In this document: positions 1 to 8,654 of the stretch, in pieces | How positions within the stretch are numbered: position 1 is the first letter of the stretch | Layout: every line of letters begins with the position of its first letter | Source of the DNA: Palsa-883 sp963847615 | Lineage (GTDB): Bacteria; Pseudomonadota; Alphaproteobacteria; Acetobacterales; Acetobacteraceae | DNA length: 64,000 nucleotides | NCBI GenBank assembly: GCA_963847615.1 | Contig: CAWKAN010000021.1 | Location: 62,001-126,000 of the forward strand | Reading direction: 5' to 3' | Made by a program: the position numbers and the translations under genes | Notes under the pieces: model-generated | Databases searched by the model: none | Seen by the model: only the letters and a program-made list of their open reading frames with translations | Told to the model about the DNA's origin: nothing

Positions 1-1690
1 AACGATGGAGATCTACGCCCCGCTGGCCGAGCGGATCGGCATGGACGCGATGAAGACCGAGCTGCAGACGCTGGCCTTCGCGCAGCTCGACCCCGAGGCG
101 TACGACACGATCCACGCAAGGCTGAACTTCCTGCGCGGCCAGGGCGCCGACGTGATCGAGGAGGTGCGCGACGAGTTGAAGCGCGTCTGCGAGCAGTCCG
201 GCGTGCACGTCATCGAGGTGACCGGGCGGGAGAAGTCGCCCTACTCGATCTGGGAGAAGATGCAGCGGCGCAACGTGGCCTTCGAGCAGTTGTCCGACAT
301 CATGGCGTTCCGCGTCGTGGTGCCGACCAAGGAGGAGTGCTACGCCGCGCTGGGCGCGATCCATTCCGCCTACCAGGTGATCGCTGGCCGGTTCAAGGAC
401 TACATATCGACACCGAAACTGAACGGCTACCAGTCGCTGCACACCGGCGTCACGCTGCGCGAGCCGCGCAACCAGAAGATCGAGGTGCAGATCCGTACCC
501 AGGAGATGCACGACCTGGCGGAGAACGGCGTCGCCACGCACTGGCTGTACAAGGCGCCCGACGCCAAGGCCGACGGCAAGGAGGTGCACCAGTACCGCTG
601 GGTGCAGGACCTGCTGGAAATCCTCGAAAACGCCGCGGCGCCGGACGACTTCCTCGAATACACCAAGCTGGAACTGTATGAAGACCGGGTCTTCTGCTTC
701 ACCCCGAAGGGCGAGCTGATCCAGTTGCCGCGCCGCGCCACGCCGGTGGATTTCGCCTATGCGGTGCACAGCCAGGTCGGCGATGCCTGCGTCGGGGCCA
801 AGATCAACGGCAAGCTGATGCCGTTGCGCTACCAGTTGCAGCACGGCGACCAGGTCGAGATCATGACCTCGCGCGGCGGCACGCCGTCGCCGCAATGGGA
901 ACGTTTCGTCGTCACCGGCAAGGCGCGCGCGCGGATCCGCCGCTTCGTGCACCAGCAGCAGCGCGAGCAGCACCTGGACATCGGCCGGGCGGAGCTGACC
1001 AAGGCGTTCCGCCAGGCCGGTGTCAACGGCTCGGCCAAGACGCTGGAACCGGCGCTGAAGGCGCTGAAGTTCGCCAGCGTGGAAGACCTGACCATCGCCG
1101 TCGGCAACGGCAACCTGAGCGCCCGCGACGTGGTGCACGCCGCCTATCCGGAACTGCGCCAGACGCCGCGCGCGCCGCGCCTGGTGCCCGCGCTGCCGCC
1201 GCGCCCGGGCCGCCCGCCCGGCAAGGCCGATCATGGGATGGAGGTCTCCGGTCTGGTGCCCGGCATGGCCTATCACTTCGCCGGCTGCTGCCACGCGGTG
1301 CCGGGCGATCCGATCGTCGGCATCATCGCCACCGGCAAGGGGGTGACGATCCACGCGCGCGACTGCCCGACGCTGGAGGCCTTCGCCGCGACGCCGGAGC
1401 GCTTCATCGACGTGGACTGGAACCTCGCCGCGCTGAACCAGGCCGGCGCCGGGCACACCGCGCGGGTCAGCGTGATCGCCGCCAACGAGCCGAGCGCGGT
1501 GGCCGACGTGGCCAACGCGGTCAGCAAGCACGAGGGGTCCGTGGCGGCGCTGCGGACGGCAAACCGCCAGCAGGATTTCATGGAGATCCTGCTGGACGTC
1601 AACGTGCGCGACGTGGCGCACCTGGTCAAGGTCATCGCCGGGCTGCGCGCGCTGTCCACGGTCAAGGGCGTCGAGCGGGCAAAGGGCTAG
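1..1690 (+). CDS. rsh: Bifunctional (p)ppGpp synthetase/hydrolase RSH (5' end outside window)
   Basis: Stringent-response enzyme that makes and degrades (p)ppGpp. The reading frame is open from base 2, so the N-terminal HD hydrolase domain lies mostly upstream; the first visible residues (TMEIYAPLAERIG) match the end of that domain. Numbering from the first Met at base 5: synthetase domain about 60-185 with RFKD at 129-132 and PKLNGYQSLHT at 137-147, TGS domain about 226-288, the Cys-Cys zinc-finger-like segment at 428-429, and a C-terminal ACT domain about 482-558. RFKD is the RxKD form that established work associates with bifunctional Rel/Spo enzymes rather than EXDD RelA. It is followed by acpS, lepB, rnc and era, an arrangement common in alphaproteobacteria. 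Confidence 0.96.
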   Translation, partial: TMEIYAPLAERIGMDAMKTELQTLAFAQLDPEAYDTIHARLNFLRGQGADVIEEVRDELKRVCEQSGVHVIEVTGREKSPYSIWEKMQRRNVAFEQLSDIMAFRVVVPTKEECYAALGAIHSAYQVIAGRFKDYISTPKLNGYQSLHTGVTLREPRNQKIEVQIRTQEMHDLAENGVATHWLYKAPDAKADGKEVHQYRWVQDLLEILENAAAPDDFLEYTKLELYEDRVFCFTPKGELIQLPRRATPVDFAYAVHSQVGDACVGAKINGKLMPLRYQLQHGDQVEIMTSRGGTPSPQWERFVVTGKARARIRRFVHQQQREQHLDIGRAELTKAFRQAGVNGSAKTLEPALKALKFASVEDLTIAVGNGNLSARDVVHAAYPELRQTPRAPRLVPALPPRPGRPPGKADHGMEVSGLVPGMAYHFAGCCHAVPGDPIVGIIATGKGVTIHARDCPTLEAFAATPERFIDVDWNLAALNQAGAGHTARVSVIAANEPSAVADVANAVSKHEGSVAALRTANRQQDFMEILLDVNVRDVAHLVKVIAGLRALSTVKGVERAKG

Positions 1691-1710
1691 CACGGTGATC
1701 GGTTGTCCTC

Positions 1711-1796
1711 GTAGGGCGGAAAAGCGCAGCGCATTCCGCCTGCTTGACGCACGGCTCCGCCATGATGGCGGATTGCGCTGCGCTTATCCGCCCTAC
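1711..1796. repeat. REP-like inverted repeat, 30-bp arms
   Basis: Two 30-base arms (1711-1740 and 1767-1796) are complementary at 28 of 30 positions and are separated by 26 bases. Each arm holds the sequence GTAGGGCGGA, an AGCGCAGCGC centre and TCCGCC. The same motif recurs at 34532-34553, 41750-41779 and 56134-56163. The hairpin ends 5 bases before the acpS start codon, so it sits where the acpS leader would be and could act as a terminator for rsh or hinder acpS translation; that role is inference. Confidence 0.85.
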
Positions 1797-1801
1797 CGAC
1801 G

Positions 1802-2233
1802 ATGATCTTAGGGCTCGGCTCCGACATCTGCGACATCCGCCGGCTCGAGGCGGTGATCGCGCGGCACGGCGAGCGGTTCCTGGCGCGGGTGTTCACGCCG
1901 CTGGAGCGGGCCAAGGCGGGGCGGCGGACCGAGAAGATCCAGGCGGCCACCTACGCCAAGCGCTTCGCGGCGAAGGAGGCGGCGGCGAAGGCGCTGGGCA
2001 CCGGGTTTCGCCACGGCGTGTTCTTTGCCGACCTCGGGGTGGTGAACCTGCCGGGCGGGCAGCCGACGCTGCGCATGACCGGCGGGGCGGCGGACCGGTT
2101 GGCCGCGATCACGCCCCCGGGGATGCGCGCGATGGTCGCGCTGACCATGACCGACGAGTATCCCTATGCCTATGCGCAGGTGATCATCTCGGCGGTGCCG
2201 CTCGCCGGTCCCGCTGCGGATGTCCTGGGGTGA
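1802..2233 (+). CDS. acpS: Holo-[acyl-carrier-protein] synthase
   Basis: Transfers 4'-phosphopantetheine from CoA to a serine of acyl carrier protein, activating it for fatty acid synthesis. The 143-residue protein has the family start MILGLGSDICDIRRLE, with the metal-binding Asp at residue 8, and the second motif RFAAKEAAAKALG carrying the conserved Glu. Length is close to the usual 120-145 residues. No clear ribosome binding site precedes the ATG because a large hairpin ends just upstream (1711-1796). It lies between rsh and lepB in the same direction, as in many alphaproteobacteria. Confidence 0.95.
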   Translation: MILGLGSDICDIRRLEAVIARHGERFLARVFTPLERAKAGRRTEKIQAATYAKRFAAKEAAAKALGTGFRHGVFFADLGVVNLPGGQPTLRMTGGAADRLAAITPPGMRAMVALTMTDEYPYAYAQVIISAVPLAGPAADVLG

Positions 2234-2331
2234 CGCGCCGTCCACGCCGTGTTGGCGCGTGACATTTTCTCCACGCGCTTGACAGCACCTGACGGCATGG
2301 GCTTGATCCGGCCGCATTTTTGGAAGTGTTC

Positions 2332-3081
2332 ATGGCAATCACCAGGGCGAAGCACAAGACCGGCGGATGGGTCGAGAACATCAAGACGATCGTCTATGCC
2401 GGGCTGATTGCGGTCGGCATCCGCACCTTCGCCTATGAACCGTTCAACATCCCATCCGGCAGCATGATTCCGACCCTGCTGGTGGGCGACTATCTGTTCG
2501 TGGCGAAATACAGCTACGGCTACTCGCACTTCTCGCTGCCGTTCGGGCCCGACCTGTTTTCCGGGCGCATCTTCGCGCGGCTGCCGAAGCGCGGCGACGT
2601 GGCGGTGTTCAAATACCCGCACGACACCTCGATCGATTATATCAAGCGGATCATCGGGCTGCCGGGCGACCGCATCCAGGTCAGGCAAGGCCAGCTCTAC
2701 ATCAACGGCACCGAGGTGCCGCGCCAGCCGGCCGGCGAATATGTCACCGATGACAGCGGCATCCACATGGTGTTGCGCCGCTACCTGGAAACGCTGCCCG
2801 ACGGGGTGAAGCACGACATCCTGAAGGCGACCGACGATGGCTGGGCGAACAACACGCCGGAGTACCTGGTGCCGCCGGACCACGTGTTCGCGATGGGCGA
2901 CAACCGGGACAATTCGGCCGACAGCCGGTTCATGGACGGCGTCGGCTTCGTTCCGGTCGAGAACCTGGTGGGCCACGCGGAAATCCTGTTCTTCTCGGTG
3001 GATGGCGAATATCCCTGGTGGGAAGTCTGGGAATGGCCGTTCGAGATCCGCTGGACCCGGCTGATGCGGCCGATCCATTGA
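2332..3081 (+). CDS. lepB: Signal peptidase I
   Basis: Membrane-anchored serine protease that removes signal peptides from exported preproteins. From the ATG at 2332 (249 residues) there is an N-terminal transmembrane segment about 16-32, the catalytic motif IPSGSMIPTLL with nucleophile Ser44, and the lysine general base Lys105 in DYIKRIIGLPGD. The conserved box GDNRDNSADSR follows near residue 190. An in-frame TTG exists 12 bases upstream at 2320, but GGAAGTG at 2322-2328 makes a good ribosome binding site for the ATG. It is followed closely by rnc and era, the usual lepB-rnc-era order. Confidence 0.95.
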   Translation: MAITRAKHKTGGWVENIKTIVYAGLIAVGIRTFAYEPFNIPSGSMIPTLLVGDYLFVAKYSYGYSHFSLPFGPDLFSGRIFARLPKRGDVAVFKYPHDTSIDYIKRIIGLPGDRIQVRQGQLYINGTEVPRQPAGEYVTDDSGIHMVLRRYLETLPDGVKHDILKATDDGWANNTPEYLVPPDHVFAMGDNRDNSADSRFMDGVGFVPVENLVGHAEILFFSVDGEYPWWEVWEWPFEIRWTRLMRPIH

Positions 3082-3094
3082 GCGCGCGCCGCCG

Positions 3095-3829
3095 TTGTGC
3101 GCGCGCCCCGGATTGAGCACGCCCCTTGAGCGTCCCGCGGCCTTGAGCGACGCCGTCGAGCGCATCCTCGGCCACAGCTTCGCGCGTCCCGCCCTGCTGC
3201 GCGAGGCGATGACCCACCGCTCCGCGACGCGGCCGGGCGCGCGCGGCAGCGGCTCCAACGAGCGGCTGGAATTCATCGGCGACCGGGTGCTCGGGCTGCT
3301 GATGGCGGAGTGGCTGATCGAGCGCTTCCCGCACGAGCAGGAGGGCGAACTGGGAAGGCGGCTGGCGCTGCTGGTCTCCCAGCCGGTGCTGGCCGAGGTG
3401 GCCGAGGCGATCGGGCTGGGCGAGGTGCTGACGGTCTCGCCGGGCGAGGCGCGCGCCGGGGTGCGGCGGCGGGCCACCGTGCTGGCCGACGCGCTGGAGG
3501 CGGCGCTGGGGGCGCTGTACCTCGACGCCGGCCTCGACCGGGCGCGGGACTTCATCCGCCGCGCCTGGGACGGCGCGATGACGGCGCTGGCCGAGCCGCC
3601 GAAGGACGCCAAGACCGCGCTGCAGGAATGGGTGCAGGCGCGCAGCCTCGGCCTGCCGGACTACCAGGTGACGGCGCGCTCCGGCCCGCCGCACGCCCCG
3701 GTGTTCGAGGTGACGGTCACCGCCGGCGCCTCCACCGCCACCGGCACCGCCGGTAGCAAGCGCGCCGCGGAACAACTTGCCGCCGAGGCGCTGTTGCGCG
3801 CCGTCGGGGTGCGGAGCCCCGGGCCATGA
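3095..3829 (+). CDS. rnc: Ribonuclease III
   Basis: Double-strand-specific endoribonuclease for rRNA precursor and mRNA processing. The catalytic domain holds the signature NERLEFIGDRVLGL at residues 55-68 (acidic residues Glu59 and Asp63) and a second acidic box VLADALEAALGALYLDAG. A double-stranded RNA-binding domain follows from about residue 175. The frame opens with TTG at 3095; other TTG codons at 3113 and 3143 also precede the conserved region, so the exact start is uncertain. The stop overlaps the era start by four bases (ATGA), which indicates translational coupling. Confidence 0.95.
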   Translation: MCARPGLSTPLERPAALSDAVERILGHSFARPALLREAMTHRSATRPGARGSGSNERLEFIGDRVLGLLMAEWLIERFPHEQEGELGRRLALLVSQPVLAEVAEAIGLGEVLTVSPGEARAGVRRRATVLADALEAALGALYLDAGLDRARDFIRRAWDGAMTALAEPPKDAKTALQEWVQARSLGLPDYQVTARSGPPHAPVFEVTVTAGASTATGTAGSKRAAEQLAAEALLRAVGVRSPGP

Positions 3830-4779
3830 CGTCGCGTTGCGGCTTCGTGGCGATCGTCGGCGCGCCGAACGCCGGCAAGTCGACGCTGCTGAACCGGCTG
3901 ACCGGGGCCAGGCTGTCGATCGTCTCGCCCAAGGCGCAGACCACCCGGTTCCGCGTGCTGGGCATCCTGCCGCGCGGCGAGGCGCAGATCCTGCTGGTGG
4001 ACACGCCCGGCATCTTCCGCCCGCGCCGGCGGTTGGATCGCGCCATGGTGGCGGCGGCCTGGGGCGGGGCCAAGGATGCCGACCTGGTGCTGCTGCTGGT
4101 GGATGCCAAAGGGAGAGCCCAAGGGGGAGCCCAAGGGGGAGCCCAAGGGGGAGCCCAAGGGGGAGCGAAGGGCGGGGCCGACGCCGAGACCCGCGCCATC
4201 GCCGAACGGCTGCGCGAGGCGGGGCGGCGAAGCTGGCTGGTGCTGAACAAGATCGACCTGGTGCCGCCGAGCCGCCTGCTGCCGCTGACCGCGGCGCTGT
4301 CGGCGCTGGCGCCGTTCGAGGCGACCTACATGGTCAGTGCCACGACCGGCGATGGGCTGGACACGCTGAGCGACGCGCTCGCCGCGGCGATGCCGGAGGG
4401 GCCGCACCTCTACCCCGACGACGACCTGACGGACCTGCCCGACCGGCTGCTGGCGGCGGAGATCGTGCGCGAGCAGATCTTCCTGCAGACGCACGAGGAA
4501 GTGCCCTATGCAACCACCGTCGAGACCGAGACCTGGCGCGAGGGCGCCGACGGCTCGGTGCGCATCGAGGCCACGATCTACGTTTCGCGGCCGGGCCATA
4601 AGGCGATCCTGATCGGCAACGGCGGGGCACGGATCAAGGCGATCGGCGCGCGGGCGCGGGCGACGCTGGCGGAGCTGTTCGAACGCAAGGTGCATCTGTT
4701 CCTGAACGTCAAGGAACGCGCCGGCTGGGACGAAGAGACGGCGCGGCTGCGCGCGATCCGGCTGGAGGACACGCGCTGA
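3826..4779 (+). CDS. era: GTPase Era, with a tandem-repeat insertion in the G domain
   Basis: Essential GTPase that binds the 3' end of 16S rRNA and assists 30S maturation. G1 is GAPNAGKS (12-19), the switch I Thr is at 40, G3 is DTPG (59-62), G4 is NKID (141-144), and a KH domain with GNGGARIKAIG follows in the last third. The 317-residue length is slightly above the usual 295-305. The excess comes from a (GGAQ)n stretch at residues 96-115, encoded by five 12-base repeats between beta-strand LVLLLVDAK and the helix leading to G4. The insert is in frame and all GTP-binding motifs are intact, so the protein is probably functional. Confidence 0.95.
   Translation: MTSRCGFVAIVGAPNAGKSTLLNRLTGARLSIVSPKAQTTRFRVLGILPRGEAQILLVDTPGIFRPRRRLDRAMVAAAWGGAKDADLVLLLVDAKGRAQGGAQGGAQGGAQGGAKGGADAETRAIAERLREAGRRSWLVLNKIDLVPPSRLLPLTAALSALAPFEATYMVSATTGDGLDTLSDALAAAMPEGPHLYPDDDLTDLPDRLLAAEIVREQIFLQTHEEVPYATTVETETWREGADGSVRIEATIYVSRPGHKAILIGNGGARIKAIGARARATLAELFERKVHLFLNVKERAGWDEETARLRAIRLEDTR
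4111..4170 (+). repeat. 12-bp tandem repeat (5 units) inside era
   Basis: Five consecutive 12-base units, three of them exactly GGGGGAGCCCAA, with one variant at each end (GGGAGAGCCCAA and GGGGGAGCGAAG). The array encodes a Gly-Gly-Ala-Gln repeat between G3 and G4 of Era. Because the unit is a multiple of three, unit gain or loss would keep the frame. Confidence 0.95.
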
Positions 4780-4799
4780 GCGGTCCACCGCGTGTTGCC

Positions 4800-4835
4800 C
4801 GCGCGGGTCGCCCGCGCAGGTCGCCCGCGCAGGGC
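4800..4835. repeat. Short direct repeats downstream of era
   Basis: The sequence GTCGCCCGCGCAG occurs twice in tandem (offset 13 bases), flanked by partial copies GCGGGTCGCC and GGGCGAC. The rest of the 230 bases between era and the convergent TPR gene shows no gene or clear terminator. Confidence 0.6.
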
Positions 4836-5009
4836 GACGGTCGTTGTCTCGGAGAGGCATTGACATGTTTGCCCGCAGACGGTCCGCGGTTGACCGGGGT
4901 ACTGTATCGGGTGCCGCATCATTTCCGGAACGGACTGGGCATTGCCACGTTTCAGGCCCTCGTTTCAGGCTCTACACAAGCAGACCATCCTATGCAGCCG
5001 CGCCCGCCA

Positions 5010-6938
5010 TCACCCGACCAGCGCGCGCAGCGCCGCGACGACCTCCTCGATCACGCTGTCCCAATCGCCGAAGCCGGGTTGGCGGAACAGCCGCGCGGTC
5101 GGATACCACGGGCTGTCGGTGCGCCCGTGCAGCCAGCGCCAGCAGGCATCGTAGCGGTTGAGCACCCAGACCGGCTTGCCCAGCGCGCCGGCCAGGTGCA
5201 CCACCGAGGTGTCCACGCTGATCACCAGGTCCAGCCCGTCCACCAGCGCCGCGGTGTCGGCGAAGTCCCACAGCTCGTCGGTCCAGTCGTGCAGCACCAG
5301 GCCCGGCGGCGGCACCTTCGCCTCCGCCGCGCGACTTCCCTTCTGCAACGAAACGAAGCTGACGCCGGGCACCGCGCCGAGCGGGGCCAGCCGCGACAGC
5401 GGCATCGAGCGGCGGCGATCGATGGCGGTCGTCGCCGGATCGGCGGTGCGCGGGTTGCCGGCCCAGACCAGCCCGACGCGCAGCCCCGCCAGGGCGGCGA
5501 GGCGGATCCGCCAGGCGCGCGCCTGGTCGGGGTCGGCGAACAGATAGGGCACCGTGGCCGGAATGGTCTCCAGCGTGGTCCCCAGCGCCAGCGGCAGGCT
5601 GAGCAGCGGGCAGTGCAGGTCGAACGCCGGCGGTGCCGCGGTAGACGCAACGACCCGTTGCGGCCCCGGCATGCTGCGGATCAGCCGCGCCAGCGTGGCG
5701 GGCACCTCCAGGATGACGTTGGCCTGCTGTGCGCCCCCCTGGGTCGCATCCTGGGCCGCCGACGCCGCGACCAGCGGCGCGTAGCGGCAGAACTGCAGCA
5801 CGTCGCCGAAGCCCTGCTCGGCGTGCAGCAGGATGGTGCGGCCCACCAGCGGCGTCTCGCCCAGCCAGAGCGGCTGCGGATAGACGCGGTGGCCGGCGCG
5901 CAACGCGGCCGTCTGCCAGCGCCATTCATGCGCCCGCCAGCCGCCGGCGAAGTCGCCGCTGGCCAGCCGGCACAGCGCCTCGTTCCAGTGCACGTCGGCG
6001 TTGTCGGCATAGACGTCCTTGGCCTGCGCGTAGCCCTCCAGCGCCGCCTGGTGGTGGCCGTGCATCGCCAGCAGGCTGGCACGGTTGACCATCGCCTGCA
6101 CCATGCGGGGCTCATCGGCCAGCGCCTGCTCGTAGCCCGCCAGCGCCGCGTCCAGCCGGCCGAGTGCGCGCAGCGCCGTGGCGCGGTTGCAGGCGGCAGC
6201 GGCGTGGCCGGGCACCAGCGCCAGCGCGGCATCGAAACTGGCGATCGCCTCGGCCGGGCGGTCGAGCGCCAGCAGCAGGTTGCCGCGGTTGTAGTGCGCC
6301 TGGATCAGCCCCGGCGCCGCCGCGATGGCCCGGCCGTAGCTGGCCAGCGCTTCGTCCCGGCGGTCGAGCCGTTCCAGCGCCTCGGCGCGGTTCAGCGCGG
6401 CCCGCGCCAGGCTCGGGCGCAGCGCCAGCGCCTGGTCGTAGCTGGCCAGCGCCTCGGTGGCGCGGCCGAGCGCGAGCAGCGCATCGCCGCGGTTGCACCG
6501 CGCTTCCACCAGGTCGGGCCGCAGCGCCAGCGCGGCATCGAAGCTGGCCAGCGCCTCGGCCGGCCGCCCCAGGCGCAGCAGCGCGGCGCCGCGGTTGTTG
6601 CAGGCATCGGCCGCGTCGGGCTGCAGCGCCAGCAGCCGGTCATAGCTTGCCACCGCGGCGTCGAACCGGTCGAGGCGCAGCTGCGCGTCGGCCTGTGCGC
6701 GCCACAGCGGCGCGAAGCCGGGGGCGAGCCGCAGCGCGGCGGCGAACCGCTCGACCGCCTCGGCCAGGCGCCCGTCCTGCGCCAGCAGCAGGCCCAGCCG
6801 GAACAAAGCGTCGGCGCTGCCGGGATGGCGTTGCAGCAGCCCGCGGTAGACCGCCTCGGCCTCGGCGCGCCTTCCGTCCTGCTGCAGCGCGGCGGCCTCA
6901 GCCAGCGTGTCGCCGATGGTGCGGGTCGCCGCGCTCAT
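5010..6938 (-). CDS. TPR protein with C-terminal glycosyltransferase-like domain
   Basis: A 642-residue protein. Residues about 5-345 form roughly ten tetratricopeptide repeats with the W-LG-Y-A-F-A-P pattern (for example LYRALGRPAEALASFD type units), expected to be a superhelical protein-binding surface. The last 240 residues (LLHAEQGFGDVLQFCRY, GLVWAGNP, GLDLVISVDTSVVHLAGALGKPVWV) match the glycosyltransferase-9-like domain found behind TPRs in many bacterial proteins. The start ATG overlaps the stop of the upstream TPR gene by four bases (ATGA), so the two genes are translationally coupled. Substrate and partner cannot be read from the sequence. A longer in-frame extension upstream exists but is only the antisense frame of the neighbour. 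Confidence 0.85.
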   Translation of the reverse strand: MSAATRTIGDTLAEAAALQQDGRRAEAEAVYRGLLQRHPGSADALFRLGLLLAQDGRLAEAVERFAAALRLAPGFAPLWRAQADAQLRLDRFDAAVASYDRLLALQPDAADACNNRGAALLRLGRPAEALASFDAALALRPDLVEARCNRGDALLALGRATEALASYDQALALRPSLARAALNRAEALERLDRRDEALASYGRAIAAAPGLIQAHYNRGNLLLALDRPAEAIASFDAALALVPGHAAAACNRATALRALGRLDAALAGYEQALADEPRMVQAMVNRASLLAMHGHHQAALEGYAQAKDVYADNADVHWNEALCRLASGDFAGGWRAHEWRWQTAALRAGHRVYPQPLWLGETPLVGRTILLHAEQGFGDVLQFCRYAPLVAASAAQDATQGGAQQANVILEVPATLARLIRSMPGPQRVVASTAAPPAFDLHCPLLSLPLALGTTLETIPATVPYLFADPDQARAWRIRLAALAGLRVGLVWAGNPRTADPATTAIDRRRSMPLSRLAPLGAVPGVSFVSLQKGSRAAEAKVPPPGLVLHDWTDELWDFADTAALVDGLDLVISVDTSVVHLAGALGKPVWVLNRYDACWRWLHGRTDSPWYPTARLFRQPGFGDWDSVIEEVVAALRALVG

Positions 6939-8068
6939 GCGCCGGCGAAGTCCCAGGCGGCCAGGCGCCGTTCGGCGAGCGCCAGGTTGTGCCGCGCGAT
7001 GGCGCGCTGGCGCAGCCAGCGCGGCCCGTCGAGCGCGGCGAGCGCCTGGCGGTAGCAAGCGATCGCCTGGCGCAGGCAGGCCGTGTCGCCGTCGCGAACC
7101 GCCAACGCGGCCAGCGCATTGGCCAGGTTGGTCGCGGTCATCGCCCAGGCGTGCGGCGCCCGGTCTTGCATCGCCCGGTCTTGCGGTGCCCGGTCTTGCG
7201 CCGTGCGCTCGCGCGCGGTGCCGGCCAGGGCGGCGGCGCAGGCGGCGACCGCATCGCGCAAAAGCCCCGTGCCTTCCTGGGTGTCGTCGCGTTCGCCCAG
7301 CAGGCGCAGCGCCTGGCCGAGGTTGCTCTGGGTCAGCGCCCAGTCCGCCAGGATCCCCGGGGCGGCGCCGGCCGGTACCGCCCCGGGTACCGCCTGCGGA
7401 GACGCCTCCGAAAGCACCCCCGGAGGCACACGGTCGGTCGGCCCATCGGCGGCCGGCGCGGGAGCGGGCGGCGCCGGATCGGCCGGCGTCGCGGTCGGCG
7501 CATACACCTCCAGCGCGGCGCGGTAGCAGCCAATCGCGTCGATCAGCGCGTCGGGGTCGTTGGCGACCTCGCCCAGCAGGGACAGCGCGGCGCCGCGGTT
7601 GCGCATCATCCGCGCCCAGTCGCGCGGGACGGCGGCGCGCGGAAACCCCGCCAACGCCTCGGCGTAGCAGGTGGCGGCCTCGGCGAGGCTGGCGAGATCG
7701 GCGTCGCGCTCGCCAAGCACGACATGGACCGAGCCGAGGGCGGCGTGCGCCCGCCCCCAGACCTGCGGCGCCGTGGCCAGCGGGGCGACCGAGAGCGCCG
7801 CCTGGGCCGAGCGGATCGCATCGTGCAGCAGACCGACATCGTCCAGCAGCGCGCCGAGCAGGCGCAGCGCCACGCTCAGCCGGGTCTGGGTCTCCGCCCA
7901 GTCGAGCGGGCCCTGCGCGACCGGGGCGAGGTCGAGCGCGGCGCGAAACCGCGTGACCGCGTCGGTCGCGGCGGCGACGGCGGCGTCGAGGTCCGGCGCC
8001 AGCTCGGCCGCCCGCAGCTCGGTTTCCGCGGCGTCCATCGTGCGATGCCATGGCGTGGCGGTGGTCAT
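6935..8068 (-). CDS. TPR-like helical repeat protein
   Basis: A 377-residue protein made of helical hairpins of the form ATNLANALAALAVRDGDTACLRQAIACYRQAL, i.e. degenerate tetratricopeptide repeats of about 40-45 residues whose helix A holds WAETQ/NLG-type residues. Two low-complexity stretches interrupt it: a Pro/Ala-rich linker in the middle and a short AQDRAPQDRAMQDRA repeat encoded by 15-base units (7156-7200). I chose the ATG at 8068, preceded by AAAGGGA, over an upstream ATG at 8152 whose leader has no repeat similarity. It overlaps the downstream TPR/glycosyltransferase-like gene by four bases. Function unknown; a scaffold working with that neighbour is the simplest inference. Confidence 0.8.
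   Translation of the reverse strand: MTTATPWHRTMDAAETELRAAELAPDLDAAVAAATDAVTRFRAALDLAPVAQGPLDWAETQTRLSVALRLLGALLDDVGLLHDAIRSAQAALSVAPLATAPQVWGRAHAALGSVHVVLGERDADLASLAEAATCYAEALAGFPRAAVPRDWARMMRNRGAALSLLGEVANDPDALIDAIGCYRAALEVYAPTATPADPAPPAPAPAADGPTDRVPPGVLSEASPQAVPGAVPAGAAPGILADWALTQSNLGQALRLLGERDDTQEGTGLLRDAVAACAAALAGTARERTAQDRAPQDRAMQDRAPHAWAMTATNLANALAALAVRDGDTACLRQAIACYRQALAALDGPRWLRQRAIARHNLALAERRLAAWDFAGA
7156..7200. repeat. 15-bp tandem repeat (3 units) within the TPR gene
   Basis: Three 15-base units sharing GCCCGGTCTTGC, encoding an (A/M)QDRAP-type repeat on the minus strand. The frame is preserved. Confidence 0.85.
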
Positions 8069-8654
8069 TCCAGGCAATCCCTTTGGCGGCACCCGGCCGG
8101 ACGGCGGATGATGATCCCGCCCGGCCCTGCGGTCATTATCCCCTGGGGCCATTATCCCCTGGGGCTATTATCCATGGACGCCGACATGGCGATAGCCGGA
8201 AGCGTCGGCCGGCGGTGTCGTCCTGCCGGCCCCGGCCCGGCATGATCTGTGGCCGGCCGGCGCGGCGCGCGGACGGTGGCCGCCGCCCGCCGCGTGGCGG
8301 CAGGGCCGTGCCGCTTGAACGCCGGTCGTCGATCCAGCCTGGGTGACCAACCCGTGCCGCGGCCGTAACAAGCGATCAGCCGGCGCCACGGCTGCTGGAT
8401 CCGGGCCGTTCATTCCTCCCGGGCCGTTCATTGCTGAAGTTGGCCATCCTCGGCAGATTGTTGCGTAACCACCGTCTGGGGGCGCGGCCGGCGAGCCGCC
8501 GCGGGATCTTGCCGAAAGGCCAGCTTACCGCCGGCGGCGTTGCCGGTGGCCAAGCTGGCGACGGCGCCAGCGGCCAAGCGGGCCGGAGCGATGCGGCAGA
8601 TCGACCGATGCCGCCAGCGGGTGGGGCGGCAAGGTGCCGCCCGTTGAAGAGCGC
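8069..8654. other. Intergenic region without a convincing gene; short direct repeats
   Basis: No open frame here shows a recognisable protein or a good start. At about 8133-8170 the 16-base unit ATTATCCCCTGGGGCC is repeated twice and followed by a partial third copy; each unit is itself a small palindrome (CCCCTGGGG-like). At 8401-8432 CCGGGCCGTTCATT occurs twice. These lie upstream of the minus-strand TPR genes and may be part of their promoter region, but no sigma-70 elements are evident. Confidence 0.6.

Noticed and set aside
4860..7055. 731-residue plus-strand frame opposite the TPR gene
   Set aside because: His/Arg/Gln-rich antisense shadow of a TPR gene in a GC-rich genome, with no domain.
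6939..8051. N-terminal extension of the TPR/glycosyltransferase-like gene to a 1013-residue protein
   Set aside because: The extra part is the alternative frame of the upstream TPR gene; the real start at 6938 overlaps that gene's stop.
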